From positions 1 through 26,717 of IMG/VR virus record IMGVR_UViG_3300047678_000801: DNA of 26,717 bases. The stretch is one strand, 5' to 3'. The stretch is from a virus. Below, one piece after another: positions 1-7,600 of this stretch. The notes beneath the pieces are model-generated. The model ran no database searches. It was not told the origin of the DNA and was given only the letters and a program-made list of their open reading frames with translations. The translations under genes and the position numbers were made by a program. Each line of letters begins with the position of its first letter. The first letter of the stretch is position 1.

Positions 1-867
1 TTATTTTCTTCTAATCGGCGTTGCCGATGATACATGTCGAACTTCGCCATTACGCTCAATTGATGTTACTCGCATAAGCTCGTCGCCTCTGTATGAAACA
101 GAAAATCGGACACGATTTAATTCTTCATCACGTCCACCAAAACATTGATGCATCGCATGGAGCAATCCAACGCTTTCAATCGTGTGTGGTTCCGGGTTTG
201 GATTATTGCGTACTGTAGGAACGGTAATCGGGAATAGATATATGCATGGTGGAGGAAGCTGAAATTGACCTACAGCCGTTCTCCGCTCTAGGGCATTCTC
301 CAGCTTGGGACAAGGGCGAGCGATGGTGCCACAAAGCCAATCCCATACAATTAAACCATCAACCAACTTTCCGTTTTCGATAATCTCTGCACTTAAGCGC
401 GTATGAATACCCGACCATACGTTATGTTTTGGATCTGCACCTGCATTGCTACAAACACTCCATATAACAAATTCTTGCGCGTGGGCTGGGCGTTCAAAAA
501 TAGTAGTGTTATTACCATCGAGGCAACCTTTTAACTCGATAACAGAAATACGGCCATCGCTTAAGGTTACTGTATAATCATGACGGTTGGATTCCCCGGC
601 CGATGCCCATTCACGAATACAACCTTGATCTTGCATGTAGTTTAAGACATTGCGTACAAAATCTCTTTTTTCACGCATGGTTGCGGAATATTGACCCCGT
701 ATGCGCTCAATGGCACCGCGAAACAATCCGCCTTGATAAAAATCAACTTCTGTTAAACCGTGCGTGCCTAGTGTATGCGCTTCGGTTTTCAGAATTTCTG
801 CGAATTCGTCGATCTGCTGCTTAAGATTAGAGTTTATCTGACAAGGTATCGACATATGACAATTCAA
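1..867 (-). CDS. Probable type II restriction endonuclease (PD-(D/E)XK fold)
   Basis: Likely cleaves DNA at the site protected by the adjacent C5-cytosine methyltransferase. The sequence shows a plausible PD-(D/E)XK core: Asp97 followed 14 residues later by E111-L-K113 at the end of a beta-strand (SVIELKG), preceded by a helical N-terminal half. The last base pairs of the methyltransferase gene overlap this gene: the stop TGA shares bases with a TTG at 867 (TTGA), giving 288 aa. An in-frame ATG at 855 gives 284 aa. The only Shine-Dalgarno-like GGGAG is badly spaced for both, so translational coupling is likely and the exact start is open. I do not recognise a specific endonuclease family or recognition sequence. 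The assignment rests on the catalytic-motif pattern and on its position next to a modification methylase. The region is more AT-rich than the phage genes, suggesting separate acquisition. Confidence 0.7.
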   Translation of the reverse strand: MNCHMSIPCQINSNLKQQIDEFAEILKTEAHTLGTHGLTEVDFYQGGLFRGAIERIRGQYSATMREKRDFVRNVLNYMQDQGCIREWASAGESNRHDYTVTLSDGRISVIELKGCLDGNNTTIFERPAHAQEFVIWSVCSNAGADPKHNVWSGIHTRLSAEIIENGKLVDGLIVWDWLCGTIARPCPKLENALERRTAVGQFQLPPPCIYLFPITVPTVRNNPNPEPHTIESVGLLHAMHQCFGGRDEELNRVRFSVSYRGDELMRVTSIERNGEVRHVSSATPIRRK

Positions 868-2087
868 GCTCCCGCATTGAGTAGGATTGGCTCGAAAAGA
901 TTTGCAGCAAAGTGCCGTACCACGGGAACAACTACGCCATCGCCAGTTAAATGATAGGCTTCATTATAATTCTGAGGCAGTTTATAATTATCAGGCAAAC
1001 CCATTAATCGGGCAGTTTCTCTACTTGAAATCAACCGCGATTTTATAACGTCACCTTTCACAGTGATTATCAGTTGCCGACTAGAGCCGCCGGCAGGGGT
1101 GCGTAAACACCCTGCGATATCATCAAAACGTACTTCCGCACGCTGCTCTTTAATGCCCTGTGAATTGAACCGCGTGCGTTTATATATTGTTCCCACCAGT
1201 AGTTTTTTTGACTTTTTGGCTGCTTCAACTTTTTTAAGATTTACGTCATTCATCATGGATAAAAGCGCAGTAGTTTCTTCGGCTGTATGCCACGAAACGC
1301 TACTTGGTTTATCTTCAATTAAATCGGCAAATTTTGATGTCCGTTTTTCTGGAAGCTTCATATTCCACCATAACCACGCCTGTTTTGTAGATGGTTTTAG
1401 GCGATCATATGCAGCACATAAAGCTTTAGAATGCCAATAGCCAACTGGAGTTTCACTTACTAAATTTTTTGGGAAAGGCACGTCCGCCTTAATGGCAATA
1501 ATAAATAAACGCGGCCTTGAATGAGGAACAAATGCGGCGGCATCAACCACCACGGCACCCAATTTATAGCCTGAACCAGCTAATGCTTCTGCAATAGCAG
1601 TAAAATCTTTGCCGCCATGCGACGTAAGGGTTCCGCAAACATTTTCTAGGACGATTAGGGAAGGATGCCTTTTTTCAGATTTCAATTTTTTAATTAAATT
1701 CCAAAACGGCCAAAATGCCCCTGACCGCTCACCACGCAATCCCGCACCTGCACCTGCAAGCGACAAATCTTGGCAAGGAAAAGAGGCCCAAACAAGATTA
1801 GGTTGTGCGGGTAATTCACTGGCTTTAAGTTTTCCAACGTCTTCTGTTTTAAGTACGCCATCACCCCAATTGTTGATATAGGCCGCACTTTTTTTGAAAT
1901 CAAAATCATTGGCAAAAAGGCATTCCCACTTAGCACCTAAGCCAGCACGAGCCATGCCACCGCCCGCAAAGAATTCATAGAAACCGAATTTGTTAATTTT
2001 AGGTTTGGATTGCACGATATAGTCCGCAGGCCGATAGGCGCTGTTTATCTCCCGGATATTATCTAATGTTTGCAATCCCTCGCTCAC
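864..2087 (-). CDS. DNA (cytosine-5) methyltransferase
   Basis: Transfers a methyl group from S-adenosylmethionine to C5 of cytosine in DNA. All main motifs are visible in order: motif I FYEFFAGGGMARAGLG (about residues 36-51), motif IV FPCQDLS with catalytic Cys105, motif VI LENV (147-150), motif VIII SRPRLFIIAI, then a short target-recognition region, motif IX (SSRETARLMGLPDNY) and motif X (GDGVVVPVVRHFAANLF) at the C-terminus. Length 407 aa is normal for the family. The start is GTG at 2087, with AAGGGA eight bases upstream. It is transcribed toward the probable restriction enzyme, which it overlaps by four bases, making a two-gene restriction-modification operon with its own promoter. It lies beyond the spanin genes, in the usual place for phage cargo genes. 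Confidence 0.95.
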   Translation of the reverse strand: MSEGLQTLDNIREINSAYRPADYIVQSKPKINKFGFYEFFAGGGMARAGLGAKWECLFANDFDFKKSAAYINNWGDGVLKTEDVGKLKASELPAQPNLVWASFPCQDLSLAGAGAGLRGERSGAFWPFWNLIKKLKSEKRHPSLIVLENVCGTLTSHGGKDFTAIAEALAGSGYKLGAVVVDAAAFVPHSRPRLFIIAIKADVPFPKNLVSETPVGYWHSKALCAAYDRLKPSTKQAWLWWNMKLPEKRTSKFADLIEDKPSSVSWHTAEETTALLSMMNDVNLKKVEAAKKSKKLLVGTIYKRTRFNSQGIKEQRAEVRFDDIAGCLRTPAGGSSRQLIITVKGDVIKSRLISSRETARLMGLPDNYKLPQNYNEAYHLTGDGVVVPVVRHFAANLFEPILLNAGA

Positions 2088-2113
2088 TTGGTGAATCCCT
2101 TAAGTTAATCAAA

Positions 2114-2148
2114 AATGAAGCTTATAAGCGCCATTTTTGTGTACGCAA
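2114..2148 (-). promoter_or_regulatory. Candidate sigma70-type promoter of the restriction-modification operon
   Basis: On the minus strand TTGCGT (2148-2143) is separated by 16 bases from TATAAG (2126-2121), matching the bacterial -35/-10 consensus at 4 of 6 and 5 of 6 positions. The predicted transcript would start near 2114, about 27 bases before the GTG start. The -10 element lies in a perfect 10-bp palindrome GCTTATAAGC (2120-2129), which could be an operator. Function is inferred from sequence only. Confidence 0.5.
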
Positions 2149-2162
2149 ACCCTTCTAATTTA

Positions 2163-2276
2163 TTACCGTTTTACATCTGCAAAAGCCAGTAATTTCTCAA
2201 AATACCCTCGATACATGCTATCATCCGCATAATCTGTGGTTTTACCATCCGCAAATTTTCCGGCCCACGCGGTTAT
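2163..2276 (-). other. Possible small ORF without a normal start codon, downstream of and overlapping Rz1
   Basis: In a frame different from Rz1, 37 codons run from an ATA at 2276 to TAA at 2163 with protein-like composition (it includes the stretch YRGYFEKLLAFADVKR). No ATG, GTG or TTG precedes the single Met at codon 21, and an in-frame TAG lies two codons upstream of the ATA. It could be a small gene whose ATG mutated to ATA, the remnant of a longer gene, or a chance open frame. I recognise no family. It covers most of the otherwise gene-free gap between the lysis module and the methyltransferase. Confidence 0.25.
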
Positions 2277-2439
2277 GCTCTAAAATTTCGCGGGCCGTGG
2301 TATCGCTTAAAGCGTCCTCCGGCCCGATCATGATAGGCTTGGCAATCTGGCAATAGCTGTTATTTGCGCGTCCAATCCCGGCGCAACTCGTCAAGAGCAG
2401 CGCCATCGCGCATGCCGCGCATATCGTTTTCAACTTCAT
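2242..2439 (-). CDS. Rz1-like outer-membrane spanin lipoprotein
   Basis: Outer-membrane partner of the two-component spanin, which fuses inner and outer membranes at the last step of lysis in Gram-negative hosts. The 65-residue product has a signal peptide (KLKTICAACAMALLLTSC) ending in the lipobox LTSC with Cys19 as lipidation site. The short mature part holds the C..AKPI...D...D.TAREI.EHN....CGW pattern seen in many phage o-spanins. The gene begins inside the i-spanin gene in another frame and overlaps it by 80 bases, an arrangement typical of Rz/Rz1 pairs. It ends with GW-stop, like relatives. Confidence 0.85.
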   Translation of the reverse strand: MKLKTICAACAMALLLTSCAGIGRANNSYCQIAKPIMIGPEDALSDTTAREILEHNRVGRKICGW

Positions 2440-2611
2440 TGGCTTTACCTACTGTTTCATTTTGCTGCAAAAGCTGGCTTGCGCGTTCATCATCACGGCC
2501 CGATTGCCGAATTTTGAACACCACCAGCACCACGGCGGCGGCGATTCCTAGCCATTTGAGAATTACGGCATAGGAACGCTGCCACCAGCTGAGTAAGAGG
2601 CCCCAAATCAT
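2360..2611 (-). CDS. Rz-like inner-membrane spanin
   Basis: Inner-membrane spanin subunit. The 83-residue protein has one N-terminal transmembrane segment (about residues 15-32, YAVILKWLGIAAAVVLVVF) followed by a charged periplasmic part predicted to be alpha-helical or coiled coil (RDDERASQLLQQNETVGKANEVEND). This is the expected layout of an i-spanin that would span the periplasm and meet Rz1. Its ATG overlaps the stop of the upstream muramidase-like gene (ATGA at 2608-2611), so translation is coupled. Identification rests on topology and the overlapping lipoprotein gene rather than on residue conservation, since i-spanins diverge quickly. Confidence 0.82.
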   Translation of the reverse strand: MIWGLLLSWWQRSYAVILKWLGIAAAVVLVVFKIRQSGRDDERASQLLQQNETVGKANEVENDMRGMRDGAALDELRRDWTRK

Positions 2612-3276
2612 ATTAGCCCCTTGCGGCGGTCATCCAGCCGCGCCAAGGCGATGTAAGCGGCGGCGATAACCACCAGCACCCCCAGCACGATTAAGAAGCC
2701 CAGCGCGTTATCTTTGACCATTTGCGAGAGCGCTGACAAAACCGGGATAGCGGGCGCGGCTTCAGCAATCACCCCGGAAGCAGCTGCAACCGCCCCGGCG
2801 CTTGCCGTGATTTGAGCGCCTTTCATAGTAGGGGTTTTTGCCAACGGCTTAGGCGCGGTTTCAACACCTGCTAGCACCAACGCCTTATCGATTTGCTCAC
2901 TGGTGTAAGGCTGTTGCGCGTTTTCATGCCAGATAATCGCCATTACCAGCGGCTTCAAATATTCATGCTGGTGAAGATCAAGCGGCTGGTCGGCATCAAA
3001 GCCGGTGCGCTCGGCCACGCGCTTAACATAGGCTTCTGTGTTATTCTCTGAAGCTGGGGCCCAACGGCTTATAAATTCGCGTATGGTATGCAGCGAATAA
3101 TCATCCTGGTACTTAATCAAAAGCCGAGCAATTGCACGGATGCCGTAAACCGGATTTTGAAATGTGAAAAATTCCGTGTCCGATTGCGATGGCGCCAGCC
3201 CTTGCCATTTGTCTTTTGAAAGCCGGATATTGCCGGGGTTATTATTGCGAATTCCGCGTGATACGTTTTTAGGCAT
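2608..3276 (-). CDS. Phage muramidase-like lysis or virion protein with C-terminal membrane anchor
   Basis: Probably degrades peptidoglycan. The N-terminus carries the signature RGIRNNNPGNIR, found in a family of phage proteins often named structural protein P5-like or lysozyme-like, continuing through about residue 135. A linker rich in Ala/Pro/Thr leads to a single strongly hydrophobic segment near residues 189-211 (ALGFLIVLGVLVVIAAAYIAL) and a short basic tail. No N-terminal signal peptide is visible, so the membrane anchor is at the wrong end for a classic SAR endolysin. The start at 3276 follows AGGAG with eight-base spacing. Placement before Rz/Rz1 supports a lysis role. I cannot identify the catalytic residues with certainty. 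Confidence 0.75.
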   Translation of the reverse strand: MPKNVSRGIRNNNPGNIRLSKDKWQGLAPSQSDTEFFTFQNPVYGIRAIARLLIKYQDDYSLHTIREFISRWAPASENNTEAYVKRVAERTGFDADQPLDLHQHEYLKPLVMAIIWHENAQQPYTSEQIDKALVLAGVETAPKPLAKTPTMKGAQITASAGAVAAASGVIAEAAPAIPVLSALSQMVKDNALGFLIVLGVLVVIAAAYIALARLDDRRKGLI

Positions 3277-3300
3277 GGTGTTTTCTCCTGTTGGTTAAAA

Positions 3301-3528
3301 TTATTTCCAAGTCAAATGACCGGCGGCGAAGCTGAGGAAAGCCACAAGGCCCGTCCATAACCCGCCGACGATTAAGAGCGTGCGAAGGCTCCCTTTGCCC
3401 TGATTTGCCAGCGCGGTAAGTGACTTCACTTCCTCCACCAGCCCATCCACGGTTTTTGTGAGTGTTTGAATTTGCGTGTTCATGACCGCAAGCTGCGCGT
3501 TCACGTTCTTTTCTTCAGTCGGTGCCAT
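3301..3528 (-). CDS. Small coiled-coil membrane protein, candidate holin or XhlA-like lysis protein
   Basis: A 75-residue protein with an N-terminal amphipathic heptad-like region (AQLAVMNTQIQTLTKTVDGL and following) and a single C-terminal transmembrane segment (RTLLIVGGLWTGLVAFLSFAAG). This resembles haemolysin XhlA-type lysis accessory proteins and small single-span holins. ATG at 3528 was chosen over the upstream ATG at 3552 because AAGGAGG stands directly before it at good spacing, while 3552 follows the U-run of a terminator. It is the first gene after that terminator and leads the lysis module: muramidase-like protein, Rz, Rz1. The exact function is inferred from topology and position. 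Confidence 0.65.
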   Translation of the reverse strand: MAPTEEKNVNAQLAVMNTQIQTLTKTVDGLVEEVKSLTALANQGKGSLRTLLIVGGLWTGLVAFLSFAAGHLTWK

Positions 3529-3552
3529 GTTTTCCTCCTTGGTTTTAGGCAT

Positions 3553-3576
3553 AAAAAAAGCCGCCCAAAGGCAGCT
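3553..3576 (-). terminator. Rho-independent terminator between tail and lysis genes
   Basis: On the minus strand AGCTGCC, loop TTTG, GGCGGCT forms a 7-bp stem (one G-U pair) followed directly by seven T residues. It sits just after the DUF2793 tail gene and before the true start of the small lysis gene, so it should separate or attenuate expression between the two modules. Confidence 0.75.
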
Positions 3577-3599
3577 CAGCTAATTGATGATCGAGAAGT

Positions 3600-4538
3600 T
3601 TAAGCGCTTAGGTTCGCGTACCACTTGGTTGCGGTCGCTGCCCAAAACAGCGCGTTTTTTCCTGCCGCTAAGGAAAATGCCGCGTTTGCGCCAAGCGCAT
3701 TAATGCTATGGCCGGAAGCCGGATAGACGTTGAGCGCATTGGCCCCGGCGTTTGCCACAAAGATAAATTCGCCTTGTTCCGGCGAAGGCAAAATCCCGCC
3801 GCTGCTTGCCGCTACGGTAGTAAATTCGTTGGTTTGGTTCGTAATGGCTAAGGCCGTGCCTTGCGTAGTGCCAGCTGCGGTTAATCCTGCTCCGTTTGCT
3901 TTCAGCGCGACGCGCCCACTGGCGGCGAGCATTTTCAGCGCATTGAAAAACGTGGATCCGTTAGCCGATACTTTCAGAGTGAAATTGTCATCGCCCAGCA
4001 AGCCGAATTCCGCTCGGCCGGAAAATCCAGTTTGAAATAAGAAGCTGGCCTTATCACCAATGGCGTTCTTGTTAATTTTCACCTGAATGTCATTACCGAT
4101 ATTGTTAAACAATATGGCCGAACTCGAAACCGAAAGCTTATTGGTGGCATCTGCCGTGGTGTTAATGCCAAGCATGGTAAGGTTGTTGAACTGGCTTAAA
4201 TTATACGTCGCGCCCCATGCCGCACCGTCATAAGTGTAAAGCTGGTTGGTATCGTTCGCCCAAACCGTCAACCCTTCCCACGGCACAATGAAATTCCAGC
4301 CGGTCGTATAAAACGCCACTGCTTTTGCTTGCGCCGACCATGCGCCGGTCGGTGATGTTCCCACCACATAGCAATCGCCGGCAGCGGGTGAGCCGGGCGG
4401 CGTGTTGACGCTCACACTTACGCATGCAGCTTGTAGCAGCGCATCGATTAGATCGAGGCCGCTATTATGTGTTACTTCCTTCTGCGATTGTGATTGCAAA
4501 ATATACGGAAGCTTCACCCGGTTAGTGGTGTTTGGCAT
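3600..4538 (-). CDS. DUF2793 phage tail protein
   Basis: Virion-associated protein that probably decorates the distal tail as a fibre or spike-like subunit. The first about 110 residues match the DUF2793 pattern: LPYILQSQSQKEVTHNSGLD, then PPGSPAAGDCYVVG, TGAWSAQAKAVAFY and GWNFIVPWEGLTVWAND. The remaining 200 residues are rich in Ala, Gly, Asn and Thr, as in beta-structured fibres, and end with a C-terminal module (NALNVYPASGHSINALGANAAF) common in phage tail proteins. The ATG at 4538 has AAGGAG eight bases upstream. The gene follows the large tail-tip protein, separated by a long perfect hairpin, and precedes a terminator, making it the last gene of the tail module. The receptor is unknown. 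Confidence 0.82.
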   Translation of the reverse strand: MPNTTNRVKLPYILQSQSQKEVTHNSGLDLIDALLQAACVSVSVNTPPGSPAAGDCYVVGTSPTGAWSAQAKAVAFYTTGWNFIVPWEGLTVWANDTNQLYTYDGAAWGATYNLSQFNNLTMLGINTTADATNKLSVSSSAILFNNIGNDIQVKINKNAIGDKASFLFQTGFSGRAEFGLLGDDNFTLKVSANGSTFFNALKMLAASGRVALKANGAGLTAAGTTQGTALAITNQTNEFTTVAASSGGILPSPEQGEFIFVANAGANALNVYPASGHSINALGANAAFSLAAGKNALFWAATATKWYANLSA

Positions 4539-4563
4539 AGTATTTTCTCCTTAAATATTTTTT

Positions 4564-4606
4564 TCACCGCTAAGCTCATCGTTTCACAAAGTGAGCTTAG
4601 CGGTGA
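4564..4606. repeat. Perfect 15-bp inverted repeat between tail-tip and DUF2793 genes
   Basis: TCACCGCTAAGCTCA (4564-4578) and its exact complement (4592-4606) flank a 13-base loop. In the minus-strand mRNA the stem is followed by seven A and then AUAUUU, not a U-run, and the Shine-Dalgarno of the DUF2793 gene lies about 12 bases further. It is therefore not a standard terminator for the late operon. It may stabilise or mark the end of the upstream mRNA, or be an operator. Confidence 0.7.
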
Positions 4607-4616
4607 TTTACATGTG

Positions 4617-7600
4617 CTAGAGTGTGGCAACGCCCACATAGCCCCGGCCAACTGCCGCCGAAAGCTGGTAAACATTCACCAAGATACTGCTTTGCGCCGA
4701 ACCAAAATCCGTCACCTGCTGCGCGGAGGTATAAAGCGCGGTCGGCGTGGTAAGGCCCGTAATCGTTCGCTTTAGCGTTACGCCAGACAGGATATCCACC
4801 TCGTATTTTTCCGATTCCTCGGAAAGCGGGATATCAACCGCATCGCGCCAATCGCCGTTAATGCGTGTGCGGCGCTTCCAGTTGATCGTTAAATCACCGG
4901 CACTGCGCGAACCCATGATATGCACCGGTGAATAAGGTTTAAGCGCCCGCGCTGCATAGGCGAAATCCTGCGCGGTGGTAGCGCCAAGCGTTGAACCGAT
5001 TGTGACCGGCTTAAACTTTTTGGATATACCCCAGCCCGATGATGCCATGAGTTCACGCGCCAGCGCGTTTGTGAGCATTACAAACCGTTCCCCGGCTATG
5101 TGACTACCTACAGCCCATTCCGTGCCTAGCCGCCCCCTCAGAAGCCCCGATAAACGATATTTGTTCGTATCGAGCAGCGTTGCGGTTTGGAACTGGATAA
5201 CTTCATCACCGATCACGCACACATTACCGCCATTCAGCACGGCGATATCGGTAACGCTTTGCAGCTGCCCGAAAGTAAGCAGCACATCGATGGTAGAAAT
5301 ATTATCCCAAGTGTAAACCGTTCCCGCGGGAATGATATTCAGCACCGCGCCGATGGTGGATTGCGCGGTAAGCGCTTGCATGAGGGCATAGTTAGCCCCG
5401 CCATCATCCGAACGATACACCGCCGAACCGCCCCAGTTGTCGCCCAGGCCAACCACGCCATAACGCAAATAGGCATCTGTTGCGCCATCCGTGGGGAAAG
5501 CTGGTAAATCCATTAATTCCAGCCGCGAGGTGGAAATAGTGGCCGGTGGCTGAAGGTTGGTTGAACTCGTGCCAGCCGGATTATAAAAATCGTAGCTGCT
5601 CACGTCTTCAGCTACCGCCGAAATATCCTGCTGCCCATTTCGCACCAGCTTGGTACCAGTCACCCTTGCAAGATATGCCGCGCCATCTTTGGTGATGGTG
5701 ATAACGTCGGTAGGCTCCACCAGTGCATATTTCGGCGGTAAGGAAAATTCATATTGCACCCGGCCCACCCACGCATTGTAGAGCGTCACATCAGACACCA
5801 CTTTTGCTTCTTGATCGGAAAGCACGATTGGCAAGTTTACGGTGACATAATCCACCGCTTTCACCGTTTGGCGCTGCGAAGATTGCGTGCCTGACTGAAA
5901 ATCAGCGGTGCGGCTAATATAAATTACGTCCACTTGGCGCGGTAAATCTAGTTCCTGCGTACGCGTAACCGAAAGCGCATCGCCGGAATCACCTGCCACC
6001 AGTTCCGTATAATCCACCGAAACGCTGGAAACCTTACCGCGCTTAATGAATTTCAAAAGCCCGTCCGATTCCACGCAATCGAAAAAATACGCGCTTGCCA
6101 GCTGCTCTAAACATGAGCGCACGGTTTGCCGGTTGGTGATGACAAAACCGGAAACGATATCAAGCAAGCGGCTGGTATCGTACATGGTGGAATCATACCC
6201 AACCTTTTTAAGTAGATCGGCTACAATTTGGCCGAGGCTGGAAAGCCCCAGCTTACCTTGCACCCAATGCCCGGTTTTCCAGTTGCCGCCATCCGCCCAC
6301 ACCGAAACCAAATCAGGGAAAAACGGAAATGGCCGTGCATCCCACGTCCAAACAAATTTACGCGGCACAAAATTAGCTTCAATCGCATTTTGCGCGTTTA
6401 GGTAATCAATCGACGCATCAAGGGCCGTGCGCTGCGCGAGGAAATCCACACGCCCGCGCGAACCGCGAGGGTAAAAGCTTTCTATCGAATCCGGGTCAAT
6501 AAATACATTCGGCTGATTCGCGCAGCCATCCACCGAAGGGAAGCCAACCTCCGAAAACCACACCGGCTTCATTTTTGCCGTCCATGCGGTCGTCGTGGTA
6601 TCCGGGTTAGTATGCGTAGAATTCCACCAGTTTTTTACATTCTTCCAAGCATAGGTTGGGCCGGAAAAGAAAGTTTTGCCGGTGCGGTTTACTGAATCGC
6701 TCCAATAATAATCCCAGCCTTCATCTTTCGTCCAACCCGCATAAACTGCGGCATAATCGATTTGCGTTTGCGGCAAATCCGGCGTTAGCGGAAAATAACA
6801 ATCGATTGCCACAACATCGATATTGGAATCAGACCAAAGCGGATCCATGTTATACCACCCGTTTACCGAGTGATATTCGCTCCAATCCCCGCCATACATG
6901 ACTTTTACGCCAGCGCCCACCGCCGTTTTAACGGATGCCGCCAGCGTTTTCAGCTGCGCTATTGCCGGGAATACGCCGGGGCTGCTCATATAGCTGGTAA
7001 GGCCCACCAACTCCGAGCCGATCATAAACCCATCGATATTGTTTTTCAGGTAAACGCCGCCCACCTGCAAATTTGCATACCAGTTAATAAATGCGGCATA
7101 GCCATTTGCACGGGTGAAGAATCCATTAGCTGCCGTACTATTCGCCGGGGTGATTCTGCCGCGCCACGGCTTTGCTTGTGGGGTGATCGTGTCAACCTGC
7201 ACCATCGGATAAAACAGCACATTATAGCCACGGCTTTTAAGCTCTTGGCATAGGTGGATAATGCTTTTATCCGTTGGCGTGCCGCCGAAAGTTGGGGAGC
7301 CATCGCCAAACGTCAAAAGCGTGTGGCCGGTCGCGCGGGTGAAACCGGCAACCGTCCATTCATCGGGCGTAACCCTTGCGCCTTGATTATCAAATTCCAT
7401 TGCCGGTTTGATGATGGAAACTGCCGGGTCAACGGAATCAGAATACCAATTTACCACCACGGAAATCCACTCAACATTCGGAAGCGTGGCTTTAAGATTA
7501 TCCAGCGAAACCAGCAAATCCGCTTTGTTGTTCAGATTATTCTGGTTGAGCTTATTAACCTTGCCGCCTTGCACGAAATTGCCGGAAACGTCTTGCTGGC

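Noticed and set aside
603-824. Plus-strand frame opposite the restriction endonuclease gene
   Set aside because: Antisense to a gene with coding features, no ribosome site and no recognisable sequence.
3529-3552. Upstream ATG for the small membrane lysis protein
   Set aside because: It directly follows a terminator U-run and has no ribosome site, while ATG at 3528 has AAGGAGG at good spacing.
4228-4425. Minus-strand frame within the DUF2793 gene
   Set aside because: Out of frame with the recognised protein and without a family match.
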